Notes: generated by a model not told the origin, from the sequence alone. A stretch of 64,000 nt of DNA from Natronorubrum bangense (GCF_004799645.1 NZ_CP031305.1:2232001-2296000), one strand, 5' to 3'; counted from the first letter of the stretch, positions 33,950 to 42,418 are shown. Numbers and translations: made by a program.

Positions 33950-34190
33950 ACTCGACGCGAATTACCGTATCGATCTCGTCGTATCGAACGCTGCTGTCAG
34001 TGGGTGAGTGGCCGTCGAGTTCCAGATACCCCGGTGTGATATCGGTCACCGTGCCGGTATGGTTCGGGTCGTCGCCGTCGGTCCGTTCGCGGTCCCAAAT
34101 TTCGACGGTATCGCCCGTCGTCACGTGTTGACGGACGAGTTCCGCGGCGCGATTTTCGTCGGCGTCCGGCGGGATAGTGAGTTCGGTCAT
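33942..34190 (-). CDS. Small conserved haloarchaeal protein (82 aa)
   Basis: An 82-residue acidic protein, MTELTIPPDADENRAAELVRQHV..., with an alternating hydrophobic pattern (DTVEIWDRER, HTGTVTDITPGYLELDG, SSVRYDEIDTVIRVE) that suggests a small beta-barrel like an SH3 or Sm fold. The ATG at 34190 is preferred; the frame stays open upstream, but that part reads as intergenic sequence. It overlaps the end of the second oxidoreductase gene by eight bases (convergent) and is divergent from the HD-domain gene. No function is recognised. Confidence 0.65.
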   Translation of the reverse strand: MTELTIPPDADENRAAELVRQHVTTGDTVEIWDRERTDGDDPNHTGTVTDITPGYLELDGHSPTDSSVRYDEIDTVIRVESS

Positions 34191-34338
34191 CGTCGGTCCG
34201 GAGAAGGGGCGCAAGCGGTGTAAGCACCGACTCGTCAGCGGCCGGGCGCTTTTAGGCCGTCGGACATAGTTGCCACTGAGCGTCACTGCACACCCTCTCG
34301 CACGACAGTTTTTCCGTGAGAGCGCCGAACCGGACAGT

Positions 34339-35571
34339 ATGAAGACGATCAAGGACAGCGTCCACGACCACATTCGAATCGACGGTGTGGCTCGCGACCT
34401 CCTCGATACGCCCGAGATACAACGGCTTCGCCGTATCCGTCAGCTCGGCACCGTCTCGATGGTCTACCCATCAGCCAACCACACCCGATTCGAACACAGT
34501 CTTGGTGTCTATCATCTCGCATGTGAGGCGCTCGAGTATCTCGACATCGATGGACGACAAGCCGAACGCGTCCATGCTGCTGCACTCTTACACGACGTCG
34601 GCCACGGCCCGTTCAGCCACAATCTCGAGTCGCTGACCCACCGTCGGACCGGCCGCTATCACGACGACGTCCACGAGCTGTTGACCGACGGCGCAGTCGG
34701 AGACGTCCTGCGAGACCACAACCTCGAGCCAGCCGCAATCGCCGACCTCGTCGCGGGCGAGGGCCGATTCGGACAGCTCGTCTCGGGTGAACTCGACGTC
34801 GACCGGATGGATTATCTCGTCCGGGACGCCCACCACACGGGCGTTCCCTACGGGACGATCGATCACGGCCGGTTGATCCGCGAGCTGACCTTCGTCGATG
34901 GCGAACTCGTGCTCGATGAGGGCAACGTCCAGAGCGCAGAGAGTCTGCTGGTCGCGCGAGCGTTGATGAATCCCACCGTCTACAGCCACAGCGTCGCCCG
35001 GATCAGTAAGGCGATGCTTCGCCGGGCGGCCGAACGATTGCTCGAGTCGCCACACACCGAGATCGATGCCGACCGACTCCAGCGGATGGACGATCACGAT
35101 CTGATCGCCGCCCTGCGGAGATGTGCGGCGACGGGTGAGTTCTCGCGGCGACTGGATCAACGCGACCTGTTCAAGCGAGCAGTGTGGGCTGAAATCGACG
35201 ACGTCCCCGGCGGGATCATCGAGGCAGACCACGAGACGATCCGGGAGTTCGAACGCGAAATCGCCGCCGACGCCGACGTCGATCCGGAGTACGTAATTCT
35301 CGACGTCCCGGGTCGTCCCTCGATGAAAGAATCCACGACGCGGGTGATGGTCAACGGCGACGTTCGCCAGCTCGGGCAGCAGTCACCGCTGGTCGAGGCG
35401 CTTCGGGCGGCCCAGTACTCCCAGTGGCGACTCGGGATCTACTCGCCCGAATCGGATCGAGATCGAGTCGGCCGGGCCGCCGTCGACGTCCTCGGCCTCG
35501 ATATCGACGGCGCGCTGGTCAGCGAGGTGCGAGACGGGCTGGACACGACGCTCGATCAGTTCGTCGACTAA
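34339..35571 (+). CDS. HD domain phosphohydrolase (dNTPase/SAMHD1-like)
   Basis: A 410-residue HD-superfamily hydrolase. Metal ligands are H53 in HTRFEHSLGVYHLA, H85-D86 in LLHDVGHGPFSH, and an aspartate in SGELDVDRMDYLVRDA (about residues 149-164). The start MKTIKDSVHDHIRIDGVARDLLDTPEIQRLRRIRQLG is the hallmark of this group, whose bacterial and eukaryotic members hydrolyse dNTPs. A C-terminal region of about 130 residues is specific to archaea. Nucleotide pool control is inferred, not shown. The ATG at 34339 starts at the family N-terminus. It is a single gene with the next one 90 nt downstream. Confidence 0.88.
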   Translation: MKTIKDSVHDHIRIDGVARDLLDTPEIQRLRRIRQLGTVSMVYPSANHTRFEHSLGVYHLACEALEYLDIDGRQAERVHAAALLHDVGHGPFSHNLESLTHRRTGRYHDDVHELLTDGAVGDVLRDHNLEPAAIADLVAGEGRFGQLVSGELDVDRMDYLVRDAHHTGVPYGTIDHGRLIRELTFVDGELVLDEGNVQSAESLLVARALMNPTVYSHSVARISKAMLRRAAERLLESPHTEIDADRLQRMDDHDLIAALRRCAATGEFSRRLDQRDLFKRAVWAEIDDVPGGIIEADHETIREFEREIAADADVDPEYVILDVPGRPSMKESTTRVMVNGDVRQLGQQSPLVEALRAAQYSQWRLGIYSPESDRDRVGRAAVDVLGLDIDGALVSEVRDGLDTTLDQFVD

Positions 35572-35661
35572 TCGCTACGATTGGAGCCACTGCGGTCGCT
35601 CGAGTGCAAAGCCTGCTGCCGGCCCCTACGGTCTTTAGCATAGAGACCGTCTCCCAAACCG

Positions 35662-36675
35662 ATGCGAGCTGCTGCCTTCACCGACCTGATCGGTCCGGAC
35701 GGCGTAAGCGTGATCGACCAGCCGGACCCGGAGCCCGGCCCCGGCGAGGCCACTGTCGATGTCTCGGCCTGTGCCATCAACCGCCACGACCTGTGGATCC
35801 TCGAGGGGGATTCGGCGATGGTCGACGGCGACACGCTGCCGTTCGTCACGGGGTTGGACGTGGCCGGCGTCGTCGAGGCGGTCGGCGACGACGTCAGTGG
35901 TGTCGAACCGGGCGACAGGGTCGTCCTCTGTCCGAACCAGACCTGTGGCACCTGTCGATTCTGCAGCGAGGGGCCGGAGAACACCTGCGAACGGTTTTCG
36001 CTGTACCACGGCGGCCTCGCCGAAACAGCGCGCGTTCAGGCAGATCGCCTCCTCGTATTACCCGACGACGTGAGCGCGACTGCCGCGGCCGCACTGCCGA
36101 CGGCGTACATGACCGCCTTTCACATGCTCCGGCGGGCCGACGTCGGTCCGGGCGACCTCGTCTTCGTCCCGGGCGCGACAGGTGGCGTCGGCGTTGCCAC
36201 CGTCCAACTGGCGGCGATCCTCGGTGCACGGACCATCGGAACGTCCTCGTCGGCCGAGAAACTCGAGCGCGTACGCGACCTCGGACTCGATCACGCGATT
36301 CGCGCAACCGACCCCGAGGAGATTCGGGCGCAGGTCGCCGACATCGGTCACCCGGATGCGGTCATCAACCATCTTGGCGGCGAGTACACACGGCTCGGCC
36401 AACAGGTCATGCGCCGCGGCGGGACGATGGTCGTCTGTGGCCGCACGGCCGGTACCGAGTCGACCATCGACGTGCCGGACCTCTTTCTCGGCCACAAGCG
36501 CGTCGTCGGCTCGACGATGGGAACCCAGGACGACCTGCGCAGACTCGTCGAGTTGACGGCCGCGGGTACTCTCGAGCCGGCGATCGATCGGATGTTCGCG
36601 CTCGAGGAGACCGACGAGGCGTTTGCGACGATGCAAGACCGCGAGAGCGTCGGCAAACTCGTTGTCGAACCGTAG
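35662..36675 (+). CDS. Medium-chain zinc-type alcohol dehydrogenase/quinone oxidoreductase
   Basis: A 337-residue MDR-family enzyme. Structural zinc cysteines are clear in LCPNQTCGTCRFCSEGPENTC (C90, C95, C98, C101, C109). The usual catalytic-zinc histidine of the 'GHE' motif is absent: the site reads FVTGLDVAG, so only C37 of that site remains. NAD(P)H binding is by GATGGVGVATVQLAAIL (about residues 172-188). The loss of the histidine suggests a reductase that works without a catalytic zinc, as in quinone oxidoreductases. It is a single gene; the HD gene ends 90 nt before it. Confidence 0.87.
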   Translation: MRAAAFTDLIGPDGVSVIDQPDPEPGPGEATVDVSACAINRHDLWILEGDSAMVDGDTLPFVTGLDVAGVVEAVGDDVSGVEPGDRVVLCPNQTCGTCRFCSEGPENTCERFSLYHGGLAETARVQADRLLVLPDDVSATAAAALPTAYMTAFHMLRRADVGPGDLVFVPGATGGVGVATVQLAAILGARTIGTSSSAEKLERVRDLGLDHAIRATDPEEIRAQVADIGHPDAVINHLGGEYTRLGQQVMRRGGTMVVCGRTAGTESTIDVPDLFLGHKRVVGSTMGTQDDLRRLVELTAAGTLEPAIDRMFALEETDEAFATMQDRESVGKLVVEP

Positions 36676-36915
36676 TCTCGCGTCTCCGACCGGAAGCGTG
36701 TGTCTGCCAGCCGACCGCTCCGCCGCCCGGTGGAAATGAACGGCGCATCCGTTCTGGGCGACCCCAAACGACGGAAACACAGCGAGCCTCGGAATTTTAG
36801 GGAGCTTTCGATCTGTTATCGCACGCTCTCGAGACTGGTGTGTCTGCGCTGTATCCACCGAGTAGCCGGAACGCGCTGGCCTGGCCTATTTTTGTCCGGC
36901 CGAGGTCATACGTCT

Positions 36916-37686
36916 ATGACGAACATCGCGATCACTGGCGCATCCGGACGGGTTGGTAACGAAGCCATCGAGGCACTCTCGGCCGACTCACTCACACTGT
37001 TTTCACACAGCGAAACCGAGGAGCTGGAGACGGAACCGATAGACATCGCGAACCGGGAGACGTTCGTCGACGCCCTCGAGGGACAGGACGTGTTGCTCCA
37101 TCTCGCAGCCAACCCGGACCCGCGCGCCGAGTGGGATGCCCTCACTGGACCCAATATCGAGGGCGTCTACAACGCCTACGCGGCCGCCCTCGAGAACGAC
37201 TTAGAGCGCGTCGTCTTCGCGAGTTCGAACCACGCGGTCAATATGGGAAACACCGTCTCGTCGATCCGGCCGGAGTCGACGGTCGGGAAACCAGATATCG
37301 TTCGCCCGGACGAGACGATGGATCCGGACACCTACTACGGCGTCACCAAGGTCTTCGGCGAGGCGATGGGCCACTATTATGCGACCCGGCACGGACTCGA
37401 CGTGGTCAACTTACGGATCGGGTGGTTGCTGTCTCGAGACGAACTCAGAGCGGAGTGTGCCGAACGCGATGCTGCTGGCGAGCGATACGCCCGCGCGATG
37501 TGGCTCAGTTCCGACGACTGTCGACGGGTGATCGATGCGGCCGTGACAACGACGCTCGATTCGAACCCGACGGTCGCCCACGGAATCTCGGATAACTCCG
37601 AGCGATTTCTCTCGCTGTCGGAGACGATGCTCGAGTTGGGATATTGGCCACAGGACGACTCGGCCGCCGTCCTCGAGGACCGTTGA
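36916..37686 (+). CDS. NAD(P)-dependent extended SDR, Azf-like (haloarchaeal glucose-6-phosphate dehydrogenase family)
   Basis: A 256-residue short-chain dehydrogenase. The cofactor motif is ITGASGRVGNEAI (about residues 5-17), and the catalytic Tyr-Lys pair is YYGVTKVFGE (about 138-147; Tyr then Lys four later). Phrases VVFASSNHAV, RAMWLSSDDC, GISDNSERFLSL and LGYWPQDDSA resemble Azf, the unusual NAD-dependent glucose-6-phosphate dehydrogenase of Haloferax. Uronate dehydrogenases are close relatives, so the substrate is uncertain. A TATA-like TATTTTT lies about 25 nt before the ATG, fitting a leaderless mRNA. It is a single gene. Confidence 0.82.
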   Translation: MTNIAITGASGRVGNEAIEALSADSLTLFSHSETEELETEPIDIANRETFVDALEGQDVLLHLAANPDPRAEWDALTGPNIEGVYNAYAAALENDLERVVFASSNHAVNMGNTVSSIRPESTVGKPDIVRPDETMDPDTYYGVTKVFGEAMGHYYATRHGLDVVNLRIGWLLSRDELRAECAERDAAGERYARAMWLSSDDCRRVIDAAVTTTLDSNPTVAHGISDNSERFLSLSETMLELGYWPQDDSAAVLEDR

Positions 37687-37782
37687 GTGTCGTCGTCACG
37701 GATCATCTGCAAGCCTCCCGATTGTCCACGAGGTGATCACGGAACCGTAAGGTCGAATACCGGTAGCGTCCTACTGACGAAC

Positions 37783-38004
37783 ATGTCTACAAAAGTAGCC
37801 GACTCGACGGGCTACGGGCCGAACAGACAGATGTCGGTGTTCGGGTACATCATGGCTGGCGTCATGGTCATTATACTGCTGCCGCTGCTGCCGGTTGTCA
37901 TCCCAGCATACGTGCTCTGGCGGGTGTTCGTCGCAGAGGAACCCGTCGAGCGAAGTTTCGAGACGTGGCGCAGGGAGTCGGGTCGGTCACGGAACGGGTC
38001 GTAA
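37783..38004 (+). CDS. Small haloarchaeal membrane protein (73 aa)
   Basis: A 73-residue protein with one strong membrane helix, FGYIMAGVMVIILLPLLPVVIPAYVLWRVF (about residues 20-49), set between a polar N-terminus and a charged C-terminus. Small proteins of this pattern are widespread in haloarchaea, but none has a function that I know. Codon use is like its neighbours. It converges with the reverse-strand reductase gene, leaving 16 nt between them. Confidence 0.72.
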   Translation: MSTKVADSTGYGPNRQMSVFGYIMAGVMVIILLPLLPVVIPAYVLWRVFVAEEPVERSFETWRRESGRSRNGS

Positions 38005-38020
38005 CGGTCGTTGTTTCAGG

Positions 38021-39103
38021 TTATTCGTCACTGCTAGCGCCGACCAGTGCTGACGGTGGGTCGCCCGGCAGTTCGTCGCGGCCGTGTGGCGCGTCGAACG
38101 CGAGGTCGGGACCGCGCGCGATGATTCCGTGTGGCGTCACTTCTGGATGGGTCGTGTAGTAGTGTTCTTTGATGTGGTCCATATGCACCGTCTCACCGAT
38201 GCCGGTTTCACGGGTCGCTTCGCTCGCGGGTCGTTCCTCAACGTTCGAATCACCGAGGTGCTCCGTTCGGTCGGCGACGCCCGTCTGATAGAGATCACGA
38301 AGATACGGCCAGAGATGCTCGTACTCTCGAATGTACTGGACGTTGCACATGAAGTGCGTATGATAGACGTTATCGAACCTGACGAGCGTCGTGAACATCG
38401 CGATATCGGCTTCCGTCGGGCGGTCACCCGCGAGATAGCGCTGCGCTGCCAGTACGTCATCCCAGTGCTCGAGCGCCTCGAAAAGGTCGTCGATGGCCGC
38501 GTCGTAGGGTGCTTGCTCGGTCGCAAAGCCAGCTCGATAGACGCCGTTGTTGATCGGCTCGTAGATCGCGTCGAGAATCCGGTCAATTTCGTCCCGGTAG
38601 CCTTCGGGATAGAGATCCACGTCGTGTGTCGCATAATCGCCGAACTCGGTGTCGAACATCCGCATGATCTCTTTTGACTCGTTGTTGACGATGGTCTCTC
38701 GCTCGGTATCCCACAGCACTGGCACCGTCACACGACAGGTCGCGTTCGGATCTGCCTTGACGTACAGTTCGCGGAGGTAATCGACGTCGTGGACGTGATC
38801 GCGTGTACAGCCGTCCTTCCCGGGCGTGAACTGCCAGCCGTCGTCGCCACGGTAGGGGTCGACGACTGAGACCGAGATCGCGTCCTCGAGTCCCAGAAGG
38901 GCCCGTGCGATGATCGTCCGGTGCGCCCACGGGCAGGCGTAGGAAACGTAGAGGTGGTATCGGCCGGCTTCGGGCTGGTACGTGGCGTCGGGGTCATCTC
39001 GAACCTGGTCACGAAACGGTGCCTCCTGGCGATCGAACGAGCCGTCGTCGCCGGCCGTCTCGTACGCGTCTGTCCGCCACTCGCCATCGACGAGCATGTT
39101 CAT
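38021..39103 (-). CDS. Glutathionyl-hydroquinone reductase-like protein (GST, ECM4/YqjG family)
   Basis: A 360-residue protein of the Xi-class GST (ECM4/YqjG) family. The catalytic cysteine lies in YVSYACPWAHRTIIARALLGLEDAISVSVVDP (about residues 51-82; CPWAHR). The later phrases VPVLWDTERETIVNNESKEIMRMF and YRAGFATEQAPYDAAIDDLFEALEHWDDVLAAQRYLAGDRPTEADIAMFTTLVRFD are also typical. Bacterial members reduce glutathionyl-hydroquinones. Haloarchaea use gamma-glutamylcysteine rather than glutathione, so the real thiol is probably different. The ATG at 39103 is chosen; another at 39097 is possible. Confidence 0.88.
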   Translation of the reverse strand: MNMLVDGEWRTDAYETAGDDGSFDRQEAPFRDQVRDDPDATYQPEAGRYHLYVSYACPWAHRTIIARALLGLEDAISVSVVDPYRGDDGWQFTPGKDGCTRDHVHDVDYLRELYVKADPNATCRVTVPVLWDTERETIVNNESKEIMRMFDTEFGDYATHDVDLYPEGYRDEIDRILDAIYEPINNGVYRAGFATEQAPYDAAIDDLFEALEHWDDVLAAQRYLAGDRPTEADIAMFTTLVRFDNVYHTHFMCNVQYIREYEHLWPYLRDLYQTGVADRTEHLGDSNVEERPASEATRETGIGETVHMDHIKEHYYTTHPEVTPHGIIARGPDLAFDAPHGRDELPGDPPSALVGASSDE

Positions 39104-39211
39104 ACTGCTCGTAGGGGCTGGCGGACACAAATGGTCTCGCTAACACTCGTGTTACCACCAAACGAGTCGTCGAAACGGGCCGGACCGTCAACCGAACTGA
39201 CCGCTACGGAC

Positions 39212-39616
39212 TCACTCACGTGTGACGTACGACTCGATCGTCGCGAGCAGTTCCTGACCCGGTTCACCGGTGGTCTTTCGGACTTGATTCGTTTCGGTAT
39301 CGTGGACGATCATTCCGCACGCATCCAGCTTTGGGAGATGGATATGATGGAGTGCGGTACGGACGCGTTGTCGATGTTCGTCGGCCGACTGATCTCCGTT
39401 TTGAATGTGCTCGGCAACCCGCTCTACAAGCGTCGAAATCGCCATTACTTCCGTATCCGTTTGGTCCAGTATTTGAAGGATGGCCCGGCGGTGTTCGTGA
39501 GCGACGATCGAGAGGACCACATCGGGAGCGGTCGATCGCTCTTGCTCGGCTGTATTGGTCGTCGAAACGTCTTCAGCGTTCACCCGGTCTGCTCTCGACG
39601 TATGTTCCATACCCAT
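39212..39616 (-). CDS. Winged-helix protein (DUF7344-like), haloarchaeal regulator
   Basis: A 134-residue protein with a small winged-helix domain: DVVLSIVAHEHRRAILQILDQ (about residues 32-52), STLVERVAEHIQ, then RVRTALHHIHLPKLDACGMIVHDTETNQV (about 85-113). The pattern 'HIHLPKLDxxGxI' marks the haloarchaeal DUF7344/ArsR-like group of DNA-binding proteins. Starts at 39616 and 39610 (ATG both) are equally possible. It lies between two other genes on the same strand, upstream of the GST gene by 108 nt and downstream of a bat-like gene by 57 nt. Confidence 0.8.
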   Translation of the reverse strand: MGMEHTSRADRVNAEDVSTTNTAEQERSTAPDVVLSIVAHEHRRAILQILDQTDTEVMAISTLVERVAEHIQNGDQSADEHRQRVRTALHHIHLPKLDACGMIVHDTETNQVRKTTGEPGQELLATIESYVTRE

Positions 39617-39673
39617 ACAATACCTCGCTGACCTGGTGTCCTTTTGGCATGGTTCACAATGGAACTGCGTATT

Positions 39674-40330
39674 TTACACTTCTGGCTCTGGCGGAAATAG
39701 TGTGTACGTGGTGAGCGCCACGATCGCACGGCGGAGTCGTTCCGTCACGGCCTGATCGGAAATCCCGAGCTCGTCCGCGAGCTCCTTGGTCGTACAGCCT
39801 CTCGGAATATCGTAGTACCCATTCTGTACGGCGAGCGTAATCGCTTCACGCTGGCGATCGCTCAAGCCATACCACGGGCCAGCGTCCGGTTTCGTCGGGT
39901 TGTACACTCGAGTCACTTCCAACGAAATCTGCGCGTCTTCACAGTGTGTCGTGAACTCGCTGAGGGCGTCGTGATCAGGAAACCGAAGCTCGAAATCCCA
40001 CTTCTCGGGTGTTCCGATGGCACTCAACAACTGTCCGTTGAACTCGCTAATGCCATTAAAAACGTGATCCTGATTCGCGTCCCAATCGAGCGTAAAGAGC
40101 GTTCGGTCGTCGAATTCGTCCACCGCCGATGCGTTGCTGACAGTCGGATGACGTTGAACGGATTCGACGAACGAGTTCCGTGTCGACTTATGGATCCAGA
40201 AGAGCGGAACGGTGGCTTCACCGACCGGGACGATACTCTCGAGCTCAATAGATGTGACTCCCTCGACACGGAGAATCCGTCCGAGTTCGAAGTCAGCAGA
40301 TGAGATCCGAAATTCTGCAATTACGCTCAT
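39674..40330 (-). CDS. Bacterio-opsin-activator-like HTH regulator (HTH_10)
   Basis: A 218-residue regulator with a typical haloarchaeal layout. The N-terminal 150 residues form a sensor part (SVIAEFRISSADFELGRILRVEGVTSIELESIVP...). The C-terminal HTH_10 domain reads LSDRQREAITLAVQNGYYDIPRGCTTKELADELGISDQAVTERLRRA (about residues 155-201). Proteins of this group are named after Bat, the bacterio-opsin activator. The ATG at 40330 begins the sensor; the longer open frame upstream overlaps the regulatory region and was set aside. It is divergent from a paralogue at 40521. Confidence 0.88.
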   Translation of the reverse strand: MSVIAEFRISSADFELGRILRVEGVTSIELESIVPVGEATVPLFWIHKSTRNSFVESVQRHPTVSNASAVDEFDDRTLFTLDWDANQDHVFNGISEFNGQLLSAIGTPEKWDFELRFPDHDALSEFTTHCEDAQISLEVTRVYNPTKPDAGPWYGLSDRQREAITLAVQNGYYDIPRGCTTKELADELGISDQAVTERLRRAIVALTTYTLFPPEPEV

Positions 40331-40375
40331 TACTTGCTTATGCCAGCTTGGTTGGCCATGGCCGTACAAAATGGG

Positions 40376-40391
40376 GTGGCTTGATACACCA
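40376..40391. repeat. Direct repeat GTGGCTTGATACACCA, copy 1
   Basis: An exact second copy lies at 40466-40481, 90 bp away. Both are in the 190-nt space between the two divergent bat-like genes, one near each promoter. This is the pattern expected for paired operator sites. Confidence 0.5.
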
Positions 40392-40465
40392 TGCTTATGC
40401 GTAACCAGCAGGCAACTGCTCGCTTTCATGTGGTCTGGTATCACTGTGTCCTGGCTACCGTGACC

Positions 40466-40481
40466 GTGGCTTGATACACCA
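40466..40481. repeat. Direct repeat GTGGCTTGATACACCA, copy 2
   Basis: Identical over 16 bases to the copy at 40376-40391. It ends 39 nt before the start codon of the forward-strand bat-like gene. Confidence 0.5.
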
Positions 40482-40520
40482 CCCACGTGGGTTATCGGCT
40501 CTCAGGACGAATCAGTCGGC

Positions 40521-41168
40521 ATGGCTACCGTGATGGAGTTTACGAGTCCGGCAGACGAGTTTCCACTGGGAACGGTCTTCGAAAACCTGCCGGGGGTGAC
40601 GATCGAACTCGAGCGACTCATCCCACACGAGACGCTGATAATCCCGTATTTCTGGGTCCGCGGCGCGGAGGCCGAGGACATCGAAGCCGCGTTCGAAGCC
40701 CACACTGGCGTGGTCAGCATCGACCTCATCGACAGCGTCGAAAACGAGTATCTCATGCGTGCCGAGTGGGAAGAGCAGTACTTCGGCATCCTGAGCGCGC
40801 TTGCCCAGTCCAACATCGCCGTTCTCTCCGGGATCGGGACGAAAGACGGGTGGGACTTCGAGGTACGCGGTGAGAGTCGCGAGGCGATCAGTGAGTTTCG
40901 GACCAACTGCCAGAACCACGACATTCCGATCGAGATCACCGCCGTCCACGCGTTGCTTCCGATCCAGGGCGACAGCTACGAGCTCACTGACACCCAGCGA
41001 GAGGCGTTGGTGTTGGCCTACGAACGTGGCTACTTCGATTCACCACGCGAGGTGTCACTCGAGGAGATCGCTGATGAGCTTGGAATTACCCAACAGTCGC
41101 TTTCGTCTCGACTCAGACGCGGCCACCGACGGCTCATTGCCGGGACGCTCACCAGTCAGGGGGTCTGA
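40521..41168 (+). CDS. Bacterio-opsin-activator-like HTH regulator (HTH_10), paralogue
   Basis: A 215-residue regulator similar in plan to its divergent neighbour. The sensor part is ATVMEFTSPADEFPLGTVFENLPGVTIELERLIPHE..., and the HTH_10 domain is LTDTQREALVLAYERGYFDSPREVSLEEIADELGITQQSLSSRLRRGHRRLI (about residues 155-206). The two share the phrase '...LxxTQREAL.LAxExGYxD' and the spacing. They probably arose by duplication and may regulate each other through the repeated 16-nt site between them. The ATG at 40521 starts a good sensor domain. Confidence 0.88.
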   Translation: MATVMEFTSPADEFPLGTVFENLPGVTIELERLIPHETLIIPYFWVRGAEAEDIEAAFEAHTGVVSIDLIDSVENEYLMRAEWEEQYFGILSALAQSNIAVLSGIGTKDGWDFEVRGESREAISEFRTNCQNHDIPIEITAVHALLPIQGDSYELTDTQREALVLAYERGYFDSPREVSLEEIADELGITQQSLSSRLRRGHRRLIAGTLTSQGV

Positions 41169-41182
41169 CCGGAACGCCGGGT

Positions 41183-41198
41183 AGGGTATTAATACCCT
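41183..41198. promoter_or_regulatory. Perfect 16-bp palindrome AGGGTATTAATACCCT
   Basis: The palindrome is exact and sits just before a TATA-like GTATAAAC (41201-41208) upstream of the HalOD1 gene. Being only 2 nt from the TATA box, a protein bound here could block or recruit the basal factors. Confidence 0.5.
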
Positions 41199-41256
41199 CT
41201 GTATAAACAGTAGTCTTGCTAAACCGAGTCAGGCCGCTAAACTGATGTAGAATAGC

Positions 41257-41604
41257 ATGACAGCCAGCCTAGCTAGTGTCGAGTTGGAGTCGCTCTCTCG
41301 AGAGTCAGAAACGTATCGTGCCCGGTACGATCAGGACACGACGTCTACAAGTATCGCCGTCGTCGCAGCGATGGCGAACATTCTGGGCGTCGATCCGCTC
41401 GAACTGGACCAACTCTACCACACGATCAACACCGATGCCCTCGACAAACTCGGACAGGTTCAGGGGACGCCGGACGGAGCCGTCGACATCTCGTTTCCGT
41501 TCGAAGGATACGCAATAACGGTGTCCAGCGACGGGGTGGTGGCACTCTCGCCACCGGACCACGACCGAACATGTGTTCGGGACACAGGAGTCACGAACGA
41601 ATGA
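41257..41604 (+). CDS. HalOD1 output domain protein
   Basis: A 115-residue protein matching HalOD1, a haloarchaeal signalling output domain. The domain spans about residues 25-98, with TSTSIAVVAAMANILGVDPLELDQLYHTINTDALDKL and the later VDISFPFEGYAITVSSDGVVAL. HalOD1 often sits at the C-terminus of response regulators; here it stands alone. The stop overlaps the next start (ATGA), so the pair is translationally coupled. The promoter has a 16-bp palindrome. Its partner in signalling is unknown. Confidence 0.88.
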   Translation: MTASLASVELESLSRESETYRARYDQDTTSTSIAVVAAMANILGVDPLELDQLYHTINTDALDKLGQVQGTPDGAVDISFPFEGYAITVSSDGVVALSPPDHDRTCVRDTGVTNE

Positions 41605-41786
41605 CCACCGAAGAGACAGCACTCTCGTCCGAAGCAGAATTACATGCCGAACTAAAGGCACTCTTTCGTCGGGCCCACGCCAACGGGATCGATGTCGAAG
41701 GGGGGTGGGAGTGTCGAAACGGTACCGAACACCCGGACTGGGACGTGATCGTTACCGAAGTAGAGAAAAACGGCGAGTCGGAGTGA
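41601..41786 (+). CDS. Small HalOD1 partner protein (61 aa)
   Basis: A 61-residue acidic protein, MTTEETALSSEAELHAELKALFRRAHANGIDVEGGWECRNG..., with an N-terminal helix and a C-terminal strand (WDVIVTEVEKN). Similar small proteins follow HalOD1 genes in other haloarchaea, as I recall, but without known function. The ATG overlaps the HalOD1 stop codon by four bases, which fixes the start and argues that the gene is real. Confidence 0.72.
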   Translation: MTTEETALSSEAELHAELKALFRRAHANGIDVEGGWECRNGTEHPDWDVIVTEVEKNGESE

Positions 41787-41903
41787 CTCGCACCGAAGGA
41801 TCAGCTTCAGGGTGTACGGCTATGCTCGGTACGTCTGTCTTTGATACGAACCGGAGTACGTAGCGACCATAGCGTTATGCCATTCACACCCGTATATTAC
41901 GTA

Positions 41904-42287
41904 ATGGGCGATACCAAAAAGGGCCGAAACAAGCAAGCCCGCGACGCAGATGACCGCCAGCGAAAACGGGAGCTCACAGAGGCGCGCGACCGTGCCGACG
42001 AAGCCGAACCGCCACGCGACGAACAGGATGACGTGGCCGAGGCCCAACTGGAGGAAGATGAATCTCTCAATTCGACTCGAGAGTGTCACCGCCGAGGCTG
42101 TACAGAGTCGGCGACGTTTGTCGTCGTCGAACGATATCAGGAAGAGACCGGCCACGGCCCTGTCGAAGCAGCGGCCCACCTGTGTCGAGAGCATACCGCC
42201 GAAGAGAGCCCCGTGAATCTCGATGGCGTCTACGACGACTACGTCTTTCGTGTCGAGGCGCTTCCAGCGGCAGACGACGTGGTTTAG
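41904..42287 (+). CDS. Haloarchaeal protein with putative zinc-binding Cys/His cluster
   Basis: A 127-residue protein of unknown function. The first half is a highly charged Lys/Arg/Glu/Asp helix (MGDTKKGRNKQARDADDRQRKRELTEARDRADEAEPP...). The second half has CHRRGC (about residues 60-65) and HLCREH (about 92-97), a C-x4-C plus C-x2-H arrangement that could bind zinc. The sequence between is ESATFVVVERYQEETGHGPVEAAA. The ATG at 41904 is preferred as it follows a TATA-like GTATATTAC. It is a single gene. Confidence 0.65.
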   Translation: MGDTKKGRNKQARDADDRQRKRELTEARDRADEAEPPRDEQDDVAEAQLEEDESLNSTRECHRRGCTESATFVVVERYQEETGHGPVEAAAHLCREHTAEESPVNLDGVYDDYVFRVEALPAADDVV

Positions 42288-42418
42288 AGACCCCAACAGG
42301 CCGATAGTGTCTACATCAGCTCATTCGATCGTTCCGACTGCGTTCAAACGACAGTGCGTTGCTCGAGCGACCGAGTCGAGAGCCACGAATTTAAGCCCCC
42401 ACAGTATCCACTCGATAT

